This document shows positions 39,204 to 47,386 of a stretch of DNA of 47,605 bases, in pieces (within the stretch, counting starts at the first letter, position 1; every line of letters begins with the position of its first letter). Origin of the DNA: DASTBU01 sp035711845 (GTDB lineage: Bacteria; Acidobacteriota; Vicinamibacteria; Vicinamibacterales; 2-12-FULL-66-21). The notes beneath the pieces were generated by a model. It made no database searches. It had not been told where the DNA came from and saw only the letters and a list, made by a program, of their open reading frames with translations. A program made the position numbers and the translations under genes. The stretch lies in assembly GCA_035711845.1 (NCBI GenBank), contig DASTBU010000139.1:1-47605 (forward strand), read 5' to 3'.

Positions 39204-39314
39204 GTACTTCCTGGGAACCCCGCCGGCGGCCTGTACGCGCTGCAATCCCCTCGAGAAGTCCGGCGAGAAATAAATCGTCCCGCGAGATGGCGACGTTGCG
39301 AACGCGATGGGGAG
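39204..39314 (-). pseudogene. Remnant of a WD40/PD40-type propeller protein
   Basis: A short minus-strand stretch encodes a propeller-blade-like segment (LPIAFATSPSRGTIYFSPDF, then SRGLQRVQAAGGVPRKY). It resembles repeats at the C-terminus of kinase-PD40 proteins frequent in this phylum. The rest of the 305-base gap (39085-39389) shows nothing else. Confidence 0.35.
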
Positions 39315-39389
39315 CTGGTGCGCGAGCGCCGGCTTGAGACCCCGCCAGGCGTGGCCGGAAAGCCGGCGCGAGTGTCCGCTCGACACGGC

Positions 39390-40139
39390 TCACTGGGTTT
39401 TCGCCAGACCTGGCCCCCATATGCGGCCGTGCAGGCCGTGGCAGCTCGCGCAGGCGCCGATGATGGATCCGTAGATCTGCACGCGAGCGCTTTTTTCGGC
39501 CGCGCCGAGCGCGCGGTCCGCCAGCTCGTGGACCCGCGCCTCGGCGGCCACGACCTCCTTCGAGACGTCCGCAAGCGCTCGGTCGCGGAGCGGCGCGGCT
39601 TTCAATGCCAGCGCGCCGGTTCTCCACTGCTCGCCCGTGGGGTCGATGAGGCCCCTGTACATGCGGTCGATGGCATGCTGATGCTCCAGCATGTGGCGCG
39701 CCCGCTCGGTTCCAGTGGCGTCCTCGGAAACCGGAGGGAGTTTCGGACGGACCTTGGCCGCCGCGTGGCAGCTGCCGCAGGTACCGACCATGGTCGCTGC
39801 CGCCACTGCGGCGTCGCCAATGTCTTCGCTATTCGCCACGGACGCGGCGGCGGCTTTCATCTCCGTGGTGTACCGCTCGGTGTGCGGGGGGAGCCCCGCC
39901 GTCTCCTGGTGGTCCGCAATCCACCGCGCCGGCGTCCTGGCGGCTTCGACATCGCCACGGATGATCGCTTCTTCGACCTCACGAACCTTTCCGAAGTGGT
40001 CGGCCATGTGAGCGCGCACGTCGGGCGGGGCTGCCCGAGGGGTCTCTTGCGCGCCTTGCTCCGCCGGCTTACCGCAGCCAGCGAAGAACAGCCCGACAGC
40101 GACAGTGACGACCGGGAATAATCGCGGGGGCCTGGGCAT
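39390..40139 (-). CDS. Diheme c-type cytochrome lipoprotein
   Basis: 249 residues. The lipoprotein signal ends at Cys22 (VGLFFAGC). Two covalent heme sites are CGSCH at 121-125 and CASCH at 230-234, about 110 residues apart. The helical segments around them resemble a pair of cytochrome c'-like or cytochrome c domains. Met/His axial ligands could come from several candidates (MLEHQHAIDRM). It should sit on the periplasmic face of a membrane and carry electrons. No oxidoreductase partner gene is adjacent. Confidence 0.9.
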   Translation of the reverse strand: MPRPPRLFPVVTVAVGLFFAGCGKPAEQGAQETPRAAPPDVRAHMADHFGKVREVEEAIIRGDVEAARTPARWIADHQETAGLPPHTERYTTEMKAAAASVANSEDIGDAAVAAATMVGTCGSCHAAAKVRPKLPPVSEDATGTERARHMLEHQHAIDRMYRGLIDPTGEQWRTGALALKAAPLRDRALADVSKEVVAAEARVHELADRALGAAEKSARVQIYGSIIGACASCHGLHGRIWGPGLAKTQ

Positions 40140-40264
40140 GCCGCACCTCCGATGAATACCTGATTGTCTCGCCGTGGCGGTGCCAGGTCAATGTGGATGG
40201 GCTCAACACTCCGATGCTTCTTCCGCAGGTCTGGCGCCCGCCTTGACGGTGTCGCGGTAACCCT

Positions 40265-40403
40265 CTACGACTGGACCTCGAGCTGATCGAGGTGCAGGCT
40301 GTACCTGGAGCTGCCGCTGACGGCTCCGACGATCCCGACCGTCGTCGCGTCGAACGCATGAATGAAGGCCTGACAGGGAAGACTTGTCCACCCCGCTTGC
40401 CGT
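40265..40403 (-). pseudogene. C-terminal remnant of an unknown protein
   Basis: 46 codons ending in a stop encode a protein-like tail (GWTSLPCQAFIHAFDATTVG and IVGAVSGSSRYSLHLDQLEV). The composition looks like a real beta-rich C-terminus, but there is no start codon, and a stop lies just upstream. Family not recognised. Confidence 0.35.
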
Positions 40404-40588
40404 TACGTTCCTGTCTGCCTCGACGCGCGGGTGAGCAACGCACGTGCACGTGCACTCGCATCATCTTTGTCCTAAGGGCGCTCGAATTCCCAGTGTAATC
40501 AAGGCGCGGGAGCAGCAGGCTGGACGCCTACGCCGGTCCGCCCAACGCTTCGCACACCTCGAAGCCGCTTCCGCGAAGTTCGTGCATT

Positions 40589-40723
40589 TTCGTGTCGCTG
40601 CGCGGCGACCAGCGTTTCCAGGAAGTGCTGGATCGTATGCGGCGCGACGTGACGGCTCAGCGCCAGCACGCTCGGGAAAGAGGATTGCTGGACCTCGAAG
40701 TTCTCACGGCGCCGCCGAAATAG
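40589..40723 (+). pseudogene. C-terminal remnant of a TPR/kinase-type protein
   Basis: 45 codons ending at TAG 40721-40723 read FVSLRGDQRFQEVLDRMRRD and TAQRQHARERGLLDLEVL. This closely follows the usual end of acidobacterial TPR-containing regulators and kinases (LRGDPRFxxLLxRM). The upstream part of the gene is missing. Confidence 0.45.
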
Positions 40724-40899
40724 GGCCGTGAAGCCGGCCCGGCAAAACCAGGTGGTGTACTGCTTCAAACGATCTCACCTCCTGAAGGCGATTGGCAAGG
40801 CGGTATAACAGGCCGACCATTCTCAAGCTCGGTTATTGGACCCGTACGAGTCGCTTCAGGAAACGGAGTCGAGCGCAGCCTCGTTTTGGGAGCCTCTAG

Positions 40900-41060
40900 A
40901 GTGTCGCGTCTCCGAAGTCCTGTTACATTCGGCCGGCGCTGCATCCCGGGGCGCTGCGTTGCTCGTCGGTTGCATACTCCCGGTATGCGCCCTCCTCGCG
41001 CCTTGCGCGCCGGGCGCATCGCCGCCCTCGATGTGAACAGGACTTCGGAGACGCGACACT
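40900..41060. mobile_element. Complete 161-bp MITE-like element with 25-bp terminal inverted repeats
   Basis: The ends 40900-40924 and 41036-41060 are perfect 25-base inverted repeats. The inside contains a further palindrome ATGCGCCC/GGGCGCAT (40985-40992 with 41012-41019). The first 86 bases recur inverted at 1-86. The element encodes nothing. A 2-base AG flanks both ends and may be a target-site duplication. Confidence 0.85.
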
Positions 41061-41525
41061 AGCGAGAAACGGCGGGCTCGATTCCGTCGCCGCGGAGCTG
41101 CTGTGTCAATTCGCGGCGAAGCGGCATCTCGATCACGGCGACCGACCTCATGGCCCTCACACATCATAATCAGCCAGGTCGCCATTTCCCAAGCGCGAGC
41201 AATCCATACAGGCGCTCGACAAATACCTCCGCGAGAGAAAATCGTGATGTGGCACCACATTCTCATCAACTATCTCGGCGGCGACGAGCCGCTCAGCCCG
41301 GCTTGCGCGGCTCATCTGACAAGCTCGTACACAGTCGAACCGCGCCACCACGGCGAGTGGCGCGTGCGCGTCGAAAGCACGACTCCATCGTCGTCCGTCA
41401 CCAGGTCCGCCGTGTTCTGCGGGACGAGGTGGCCGGCGCCGGCGATCGCGATGACCGTGTTCGGGCGTCGCGTTCTACCGCCGGGTCTTTCCCGAAACGG
41501 GAACAACTGTCGGCCCGCCGTCGTA

Positions 41526-41561
41526 TTCGACATTGTCGAACATGTTTCGACATTGTAGAAT
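41526..41561 (+). promoter_or_regulatory. Promoter with two palindromic operators for the second ADOP
   Basis: Two 15-base palindromes, TTCGACATTGTCGAA (41526-41540, perfect) and TTCGACATTGTAGAA (41546-41560, one mismatch), are centred exactly 20 bases apart. A promoter fits inside them: TTGTCG (41533-41538), 17 bases, TAGAAT (41556-41561). The ATG follows 21 bases later. The layout predicts a dimeric repressor bound twice on one DNA face. The operator shape suits a PadR or BlaI/MecI-type winged-helix protein. Confidence 0.65.
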
Positions 41562-41582
41562 CATCCCGACACCGCAGAACAC

Positions 41583-44222
41583 ATGGCGCTCGACACAGAC
41601 ACGCTTCCCCGGATCGCGGCGGCGATCTTCCGCAAGCTCCTTCCCCAGGCGGAGCGCGAGGAGGTGCTGAACGATCTGGCCGCGGAGCACGCCGAGCTGG
41701 CGCGCACGGCGGGCCGCATTCACGCGCGCCTCTGGGTGTGGCTCCAACTGCTCGGATCGATCCCTGCGTTGGTCCGGCGAATCTGGTGGCGCGGGTGGAC
41801 CGGGTTCGAGCCTCGCTCGAGCAGGATGGAGCCCGGAGGATCGGTGTTCGAGAGCTGGATCATCGATGTGCGCTATTCCGCCAGGCGCATTGCCAGCCGC
41901 CCGGCCTACGCCGCCGCCGCGATTCTCACGCTCGCGGTGGGGGCGGGCGGAACGGCCGCAACCTTCAGCGTCGTGCGAGCGCTGCTGATGGAGTCGCTGC
42001 CGGTCGGGAACGAAGAACAGGTGGGCGTGCTCTGGTTCGATGGCAGCTGGACGGAGCAGGAATTCGTCGAGCTGCGGCCGGACTTTCCCGGCTTCCGGCG
42101 GATGGCCGCGTATCGTCCCGCCGACGACACGCTCGAGGTCCCCGGCGAGCCGCTTCGCCTGGTGCGCGGGATCGCGGCCTCCGCCGAGCTGTTCGAGGTA
42201 CTCGGACGCGGTCCATTGTTCGGGCGAACGTTTCAGCCGGGCGACGATCTGAAGGGCGCGCAGCCGGTGGCGGTTCTCAGCCACTCGTTGTGGCGGGAGT
42301 TGGGCGCCGATCGATCCATCCTGGGACGCCCACTGCAGCTCGGCGGTCTCGCGTGTACGGTAATCGGCGTGATGCCGCCCGGCTTCTGGTTTCCCGATCC
42401 GACAATCGAGGTGTGGACAGCCACGCCCCTCGACGCCAGCCGCCGCGCTGGCGTGTACACACTCATCGGGCGTCTCGCCGACGGCTACCGCATGGACGCG
42501 ATGCAGGGACCGCTCGGCGCCCTTGCGCGGTCCCTCGGCGAGCGCTATCGCTATCCGGCGCAGTGGGACAAAACGAAGGCGCCGGCAATCAGGCCGCTGC
42601 GTGAATTTCTCGTCGGTGACGTGCGTGCAAGCCTGATCGCAACGTTCGTGGCCATGGCGCTGATCCTCGGCATCGCCTGCGTCAACGTGGCGGCGCTGAT
42701 GCTCGGCCAGCTCGGCGGCCGATCCACGGAGCTGTCGGTCCGCGCCGCGCTGGGCGCCGATCGCCAACGGCTGATCCAGCAGATCGCGATCGAGTCGCTC
42801 CTGCTCGGCGCCCTCGCCGGAGCCGCGGGCGCCCTCGTGGCCGCGGCCGGCTTCACGGTGCTCGTGCGGTCGTTGCCGCTCGGTGCCCTGGCCGAAACGG
42901 CCATCCTGGACTGGTCCCTGTTCTGGGCTGCCGGCATCGTGGCGCTCGCTGCCGCGATCGCCGCGACACTCGTCCCCGCGGCGGCCGTGTCCCGCACCAG
43001 CCTCCAGGCCGGCCTGGCAACCTCCCGCACCGGGGGGATCACCGTTCGTGGTGGACGCCTCGAAAGCGCGCTCGTCGTGGCGCAGATCGCGCTGGCCGTA
43101 CTCCTCGCCGGAGGAACGGGCCTTCTTATCCGCAGCGTGGGGAACCTGCGAGCGATCGATCCCGGCTTCGACATCCGCCAGATCGCGGTCGTGGACGCGA
43201 CCCTGCCGACGCAATTGACCAACCCCGAGAAAGCGGGAGCCGTGACGGACGCGCTGATGCATCTGCAGGCGCTGTCCGGCGTCAAGGCCGTGGCTGCCAC
43301 GCAGAAGCTGCCCCTGCGCGGTTCCGGCGACAACTGGACGATCGCCGTCGAGGGCAAACCGGATCTGGAGCGGACGACCACCGCGTTTCGCATCGTCACA
43401 CGTGACTACTTTCGAACGCTCGGCGTGGACATCTTGCGCGGTCGCAGCTTCCTGCCCGAAGACCGCGCGACGACCGAGCGTGTCGTGGTGATCAACGAGG
43501 CGCTCGCCGCGAAGTACTTTCCGGGAGAGGACCCGCTCGGCCGAGTGCTCCACAGCGGAATCGGCGACAAAGGAGAGCGCATCATCGGCATCGTCGCCAA
43601 CATGGCCGAGGCGGACCTCACCGACGCGCCCGTCCCGGCGCGCTACATGCTTTTCCAGCAGCTGCCGTTTACCCCTTGGGAAATGTCGTTCGTGCTCGCG
43701 GCGCCGGGACGCGAGGACGAGGCCCCTCTGCTCCAGGCTGCGCGCACGACCCTGCAGCGCGAATCGCCCAGACTGGCGATCCAGCGGACGACCACGATGG
43801 AATTCATCTTCGACGAGGCCGTGGGCCCGGCGGGTCGGGTCGCGACGCTGCTGATGCTGCTCGCCGGGCTGGCGCTGGCGCTGGCCGCGGTCGGTGTCCA
43901 TGGGGTGATCTCGCACCTGGTTGGCCGTCGCACCCGCGAGTATGGGATCCAGATCGCGCTGGGGCTCCGGCCCTCCCGCGTCGTTGCGGAGGTGGTCACC
44001 CGGGGCGTTACGTTGGCCGTGCTCGGCAGCGTGATTGGAACGGCGGCGACCACTGCGCTGGCAGGATCGCTGTCGTCCCTGCTCTACGGCGTGGACGAAA
44101 GCGACCCTGCGGCGCTCGGGGGTGCAATGCTCGTCCTGGTCGCCGTCGGCGCGCTGGCGGCGTTCGTGCCCGCGCACCGGGCGAGCCGGACGGATCCGGC
44201 CGTGGTACTCAGGCAGCCGTGA
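41583..44222 (+). CDS. Second ADOP-type MacB/FtsX family permease
   Basis: 879 residues, the same architecture as the ADOP at 21491 but clearly diverged. An N-terminal helical prefix (about 1-75, AEREEVLNDLAAEHAELAR) is followed by TM1 (AAILTLAVGAGGTAATFS), MacB-like periplasmic domain 1, three helices with the SVRAALGADRQRL coupling loop, the second half (LESALVVAQIALAVLLAGG; GIQIALGLRPSRV) and a C-terminus of PAHRASRTDPAVVL. The prefix differs from that of the first copy. The PadR gene follows 181 bases downstream rather than preceding it. No ATPase is present, so it depends on one elsewhere or works without it. Confidence 0.93.
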   Translation: MALDTDTLPRIAAAIFRKLLPQAEREEVLNDLAAEHAELARTAGRIHARLWVWLQLLGSIPALVRRIWWRGWTGFEPRSSRMEPGGSVFESWIIDVRYSARRIASRPAYAAAAILTLAVGAGGTAATFSVVRALLMESLPVGNEEQVGVLWFDGSWTEQEFVELRPDFPGFRRMAAYRPADDTLEVPGEPLRLVRGIAASAELFEVLGRGPLFGRTFQPGDDLKGAQPVAVLSHSLWRELGADRSILGRPLQLGGLACTVIGVMPPGFWFPDPTIEVWTATPLDASRRAGVYTLIGRLADGYRMDAMQGPLGALARSLGERYRYPAQWDKTKAPAIRPLREFLVGDVRASLIATFVAMALILGIACVNVAALMLGQLGGRSTELSVRAALGADRQRLIQQIAIESLLLGALAGAAGALVAAAGFTVLVRSLPLGALAETAILDWSLFWAAGIVALAAAIAATLVPAAAVSRTSLQAGLATSRTGGITVRGGRLESALVVAQIALAVLLAGGTGLLIRSVGNLRAIDPGFDIRQIAVVDATLPTQLTNPEKAGAVTDALMHLQALSGVKAVAATQKLPLRGSGDNWTIAVEGKPDLERTTTAFRIVTRDYFRTLGVDILRGRSFLPEDRATTERVVVINEALAAKYFPGEDPLGRVLHSGIGDKGERIIGIVANMAEADLTDAPVPARYMLFQQLPFTPWEMSFVLAAPGREDEAPLLQAARTTLQRESPRLAIQRTTTMEFIFDEAVGPAGRVATLLMLLAGLALALAAVGVHGVISHLVGRRTREYGIQIALGLRPSRVVAEVVTRGVTLAVLGSVIGTAATTALAGSLSSLLYGVDESDPAALGGAMLVLVAVGALAAFVPAHRASRTDPAVVLRQP

Positions 44223-44403
44223 TCCGGAAGGTCGTCCGCGTTCACGGTCATGGCCAGTGTAACGAACGCAACGATCACGACGATCCCGACGTCAGGGGTT
44301 TCTCATTCGTGGCCGTCGCGATCGTGCTGGCCGTCTACTCGAACCCCTCAGGCGGCGCGGCCCCCTCGATACGACCGCGGCATGGGTTTAAGGAGCACGT
44401 CGT

Positions 44404-44748
44404 ATGAAACACCGTGAAGCTGTGGAATCCGTTCCCCTCGGCACGTTCGAGGAACAGGTAATGCTGGCCGTGCTTCGCACGGATCGCCAGGCGTACGGCA
44501 TGGCGATCCGCCGCGAGCTCGAACAGGTCACGGGCCGCAGCCTCACGATCGGGTCGGTCTACGTCACACTCGATCGCCTGGAGTCGAAGGGATTGGTCAC
44601 GTCCACGCGCACGCCGCGCGAGGAATCGGGCTCACGGCGACTGTTTGCCGTGACACCGGCGGGGGCCCAGGCGTTGGCCGACACGCGAGCGATGCGCGAT
44701 CGCCTGTGGCGGGGCATCGAACTGCGGTCGCTCCTGCGCGATGCGTGA
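44404..44748 (+). CDS. PadR-family regulator linked to second ADOP
   Basis: 114 residues. Winged helix: LGTFEEQVMLAVLR, then YGMAIRRELEQVTGRSL, recognition segment IGSVYVTLDRLESKGLV, and wing SGSRRLFAVTPAG. The C-terminal extension is short. GGAG lies 6 bases before the ATG (AAGGAGCACGTCGT). It lies downstream of the ADOP in the same direction, so it may be co-transcribed or have its own promoter in the 181-bp gap. It is the best local candidate to bind the palindromes at 41526-41560, though a distant BlaI-type protein is also possible. Confidence 0.93.
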   Translation: MKHREAVESVPLGTFEEQVMLAVLRTDRQAYGMAIRRELEQVTGRSLTIGSVYVTLDRLESKGLVTSTRTPREESGSRRLFAVTPAGAQALADTRAMRDRLWRGIELRSLLRDA

Positions 44749-45044
44749 CCCGGGCAGGCGGCGGAGCGTAGGAGAGAGCGTCGCGGAAATGAAACGAGAT
44801 GGCGCCGCCGGGTCGTTTCGATGCAGCGGGCTATCTCGTAGCCGTGCCGCGCCCGTTCCCCGTTCTTCGACGGCGCCCGGGATCAGACAAGGCAGGAGAT
44901 CATCGACGTGGTCGCGAGTATTTTCCATCACACGCTCGATGCTTGTTCACCGACGCGACGGATACGGCGGCTCTTGCGCACAACCGCTGGAGCGCGCCGT
45001 CGCCTTCCAGCTCGCGGCTCCGGTCGAGAAAAATGCCTTCCGGC

Positions 45045-47015
45045 TCAGGCGATCTGGTCCAGCAGCCGCTGCAGCTCCACGGCGGAGGACGGCCTCGCCT
45101 CGCGACGTTTGGCGAGCAGACGGGCGATCAGGGCCGAGAAGGCGGTCGGGACATCCTCGTACAGCGCCGAGGCACAGGGTGGCGACTCCTGCAGGACCCT
45201 TGCGACGAGCGCCACAGGGGACTCGGCCTCGAAGGGCAGCCGTCCGGTCAGACACTCGAAGAGCACGACCCCGGTCGCATAGAGGTCCGTGCGCTCATCG
45301 ACGTCGTCGCCGAGCAGCTGCTCCGGCGCCATGTAGGCGGGCGTTCCGATGAGGAGCCCCGCTTCGCGGACGCCGCCGGCACTGTCGGCCAGGCGAGAGA
45401 CGCCGAAATCCATGACCTTCAGGATGCCGCGCTCGTCGAGCAGCAGATTCTGCGGTTTGATGTCGCGGTGGATCACGCCCTGCGCGTGCGCGGCCGCGAG
45501 CGCCTGCGCGAGCTGCCCCGCGAGCGCGAGCACCGCCGCCACGCCGAGGCGTCCCCGGCTGTCGAGGAGAGCGCGTGCGGTCAGGCCTTCAACGTATTCC
45601 ATCGTCAGATAGTGCAGGCCGTCGAACTCGCCGAAGTCGTGCGTGCGCACGACCGTGGGGTGCGAGATCCGCCGCGCCAGGCGGACTTCGGCCTTGAAAC
45701 GGTCGACGACTGTCGAGTCGCTGAGCAAGTCGGGCCGCAGGACCTTGACCGCCACGGCTTCCGCCAGCTCTCGATCGAATGCCTTGTAAACCGTGCCCAT
45801 CGCCCCGAAGCCCACGACGAGCTCGATCTCGTACCGGCCGGCCAGCGCATGGCCGATGGGCAGGCGCGTGTCTTCGGGCCCCGTCGTGACGACTCCCTGA
45901 CGGACCGCTTCGATTTCCTGCCGCAGCTCCATCACCTGGCGCCGCAGTCGGTCTTCGCGTGCCTTGACTTCCGCGGCCATGCCGTCGAACACGCGCGCCA
46001 GCCGCCCCAGCTCGTCGGGGCGCATCGCGGCGCGAGCCAGCGATGCCGGCGCATAGCGGCCCTCCTCGACCGCGGTCGCCGCCTCGGCAATCGTTTTGAC
46101 CTCCGCGATGTACTCCTTCTCCCGATCCCTCAGGCGTTTCTTCTCGAGCGAGGCGTTGATGCGCGCGCGGAGCAGCACTGGCTCGAACGGCTTCGTCAGG
46201 TGATCCTCCGCGCCCTGCTCGATGCAGCGGACGACGCTCTCGAGGTCGTCGAGCGCCGAGATCATGATCACGGGGATGTCTGCTGTGTCGGGAGCGTGCT
46301 TCAGGCGCCTCAACACCTCGAACCCGTCGATGCCGGGCATCATGATGTCGAGCAGGATTAGATCGAAGGGCGTCGCGGCGATGGCCTCGAGCGCGTCGCG
46401 GCCGTTTTCGGCGCACTCGACGAGGTGCCCCTCGCGTTGAAGCCGTCGCTCGAGGACCGTGCGGTTGTCGGCCACATCGTCCACGACCAGAATGCGAGAC
46501 CCCCGGTCGAGGGAAGCGGCGGCTGGTGCGGACGCGGCGGGCGCCCGTGGAGCCTCGGCGATCACAGTCGGCGCATCAGCGGACGCGTCACCAGCGGGCG
46601 AGCCGACTCCGGGCGGCGCGGCGGCGGGCACGCCTGTCGCCACGAGCCTACCGGCCGCGATTCGTATCCGCGCGAGATCCGCGGCGATTCCGGACTCCCC
46701 CGGAGCAGCCTGCGCGGCAATCGCGTCGACGGCCCGGAGGATTCGCTCCTGGTGTGGCCGAATCGCGGCGTGCAGCGACTCGATGTCGTGATGATCGATT
46801 TCGGCTGCCGACGGCGGCAGGGCGCCCTCGATTGCCGCAAGCACAGCCCGGGCCGCGTCGACGGCTTCCTCGAGGTGGGCCCGGTGCTCCGGCGCGTCCT
46901 CGAGCAGCATCTCGCTGTAGCCGAGCACCGCATTCACGGGTGTCCGCATCTCGTGGCGCAGCTGCCCGATCTCGTTGCCTCGCAGGCCCGGGCGGATGAA
47001 TCCCGGAGCTGTCAC
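45045..47015 (-). CDS. Hybrid HisKA - receiver - HAMP - Ser/Thr protein kinase
   Basis: 656 residues from GTG 47015, which overlaps the stop of the upstream receiver gene (GTGA). Residues 10-60 are a phospho-acceptor helix region with His21 (QLRHEMRTPVNAVLGYSEML) but no ATPase domain. Residues 65-170 are a helical, then Ala/Pro-rich linker. Residues 173-290 are a full receiver: DD 179-180, Asp223 (LLDIMMPGIDG), Lys275. Residues about 305-360 are a HAMP-like coiled coil without membrane helices. Residues 394-650 are a complete Hanks-type kinase: GFGAMG (402-407), Lys424, Glu443, HRDIKPQN (517-524), DFG 536-538, APEQ. Cytoplasmic. It appears to join a phosphorelay to Ser/Thr phosphorylation. 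Targets unknown. Confidence 0.93.
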   Translation of the reverse strand: MTAPGFIRPGLRGNEIGQLRHEMRTPVNAVLGYSEMLLEDAPEHRAHLEEAVDAARAVLAAIEGALPPSAAEIDHHDIESLHAAIRPHQERILRAVDAIAAQAAPGESGIAADLARIRIAAGRLVATGVPAAAPPGVGSPAGDASADAPTVIAEAPRAPAASAPAAASLDRGSRILVVDDVADNRTVLERRLQREGHLVECAENGRDALEAIAATPFDLILLDIMMPGIDGFEVLRRLKHAPDTADIPVIMISALDDLESVVRCIEQGAEDHLTKPFEPVLLRARINASLEKKRLRDREKEYIAEVKTIAEAATAVEEGRYAPASLARAAMRPDELGRLARVFDGMAAEVKAREDRLRRQVMELRQEIEAVRQGVVTTGPEDTRLPIGHALAGRYEIELVVGFGAMGTVYKAFDRELAEAVAVKVLRPDLLSDSTVVDRFKAEVRLARRISHPTVVRTHDFGEFDGLHYLTMEYVEGLTARALLDSRGRLGVAAVLALAGQLAQALAAAHAQGVIHRDIKPQNLLLDERGILKVMDFGVSRLADSAGGVREAGLLIGTPAYMAPEQLLGDDVDERTDLYATGVVLFECLTGRLPFEAESPVALVARVLQESPPCASALYEDVPTAFSALIARLLAKRREARPSSAVELQRLLDQIA

Positions 47016-47383
47016 GGGCGGCGGTTCAGGAGGGCGTTCATCTTGCTCAGCAGCCGGTCGAGCTCGATGGGCTTGGTGTCGTAATCGTCGCACCCCGCTT
47101 CGAGCGCCTTCTGGCGGTCCCCGGCCATCGCATGGGCGGTGAGCGCGATGATCGGCGTGCGCTCGGTCTGCGGCGAGGTTCGAAGCCGGCGCGCGGCTGT
47201 CCATCCGTCGATTTCCGGCAGGCTGATGTCCATGAGGATGAGGTCGTACGCCTCGGCCAGCGCCTTGTCGATCCCTTCGCGGCCGTCCACCGCAACGGTG
47301 ACGTCGAAGCCGCGCTTCTGCAACCGGCGCGACAGCATGTCGCGGTTCATCTCGTTGTCTTCCACCAGCAGCACTCTCGGCAT
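47012..47383 (-). CDS. Single-domain response regulator (CheY-like)
   Basis: 123 residues, one receiver domain only. The acidic pair is VEDN (7-10), the phospho-acceptor is Asp52 (LILMDISLPEIDGW), followed by the Thr/Ala switch (IIALTAHAM) and the conserved Lys104 (YDTKPIEL). It resembles the DivK type, which relays phosphate between kinases rather than binding DNA. It begins 3 bases after the stop of the upstream kinase-receiver gene, and its stop overlaps the start of the Ser/Thr kinase hybrid, so the three form an operon. Confidence 0.95.
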   Translation of the reverse strand: MPRVLLVEDNEMNRDMLSRRLQKRGFDVTVAVDGREGIDKALAEAYDLILMDISLPEIDGWTAARRLRTSPQTERTPIIALTAHAMAGDRQKALEAGCDDYDTKPIELDRLLSKMNALLNRRP

Positions 47384-47386
47384 CCT

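Larger units (their letters stand above)
40140..41582. other. Long region of gene remnants and a mobile element
   Basis: 1443 bases with no intact gene. It contains two protein remnants (40265-40403 minus, 40589-40723 plus), the complete MITE-like element (40900-41060) and the operator/promoter of the second ADOP (41526-41561). In 41063-41520 I found only uninterpretable short frames. Confidence 0.6.

Noticed and set aside
40499..40768. 89-codon minus-strand frame from TTG with a strong AGGAGG Shine-Dalgarno
   Set aside because: The plus strand at 40589-40723 encodes a much better protein signature (TPR/kinase tail), and the minus translation matches nothing I know. It is only a marginal possibility.
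40900..41060. MITE-like element considered as an integron attC site
   Set aside because: The core sites do not fit the GTTRRRY/RYYYAAC rule, and no integrase or cassette array is present.
41475..44177. 900-codon minus-strand frame
   Set aside because: Antisense to the second ADOP permease, with composition typical of a reverse-strand shadow.
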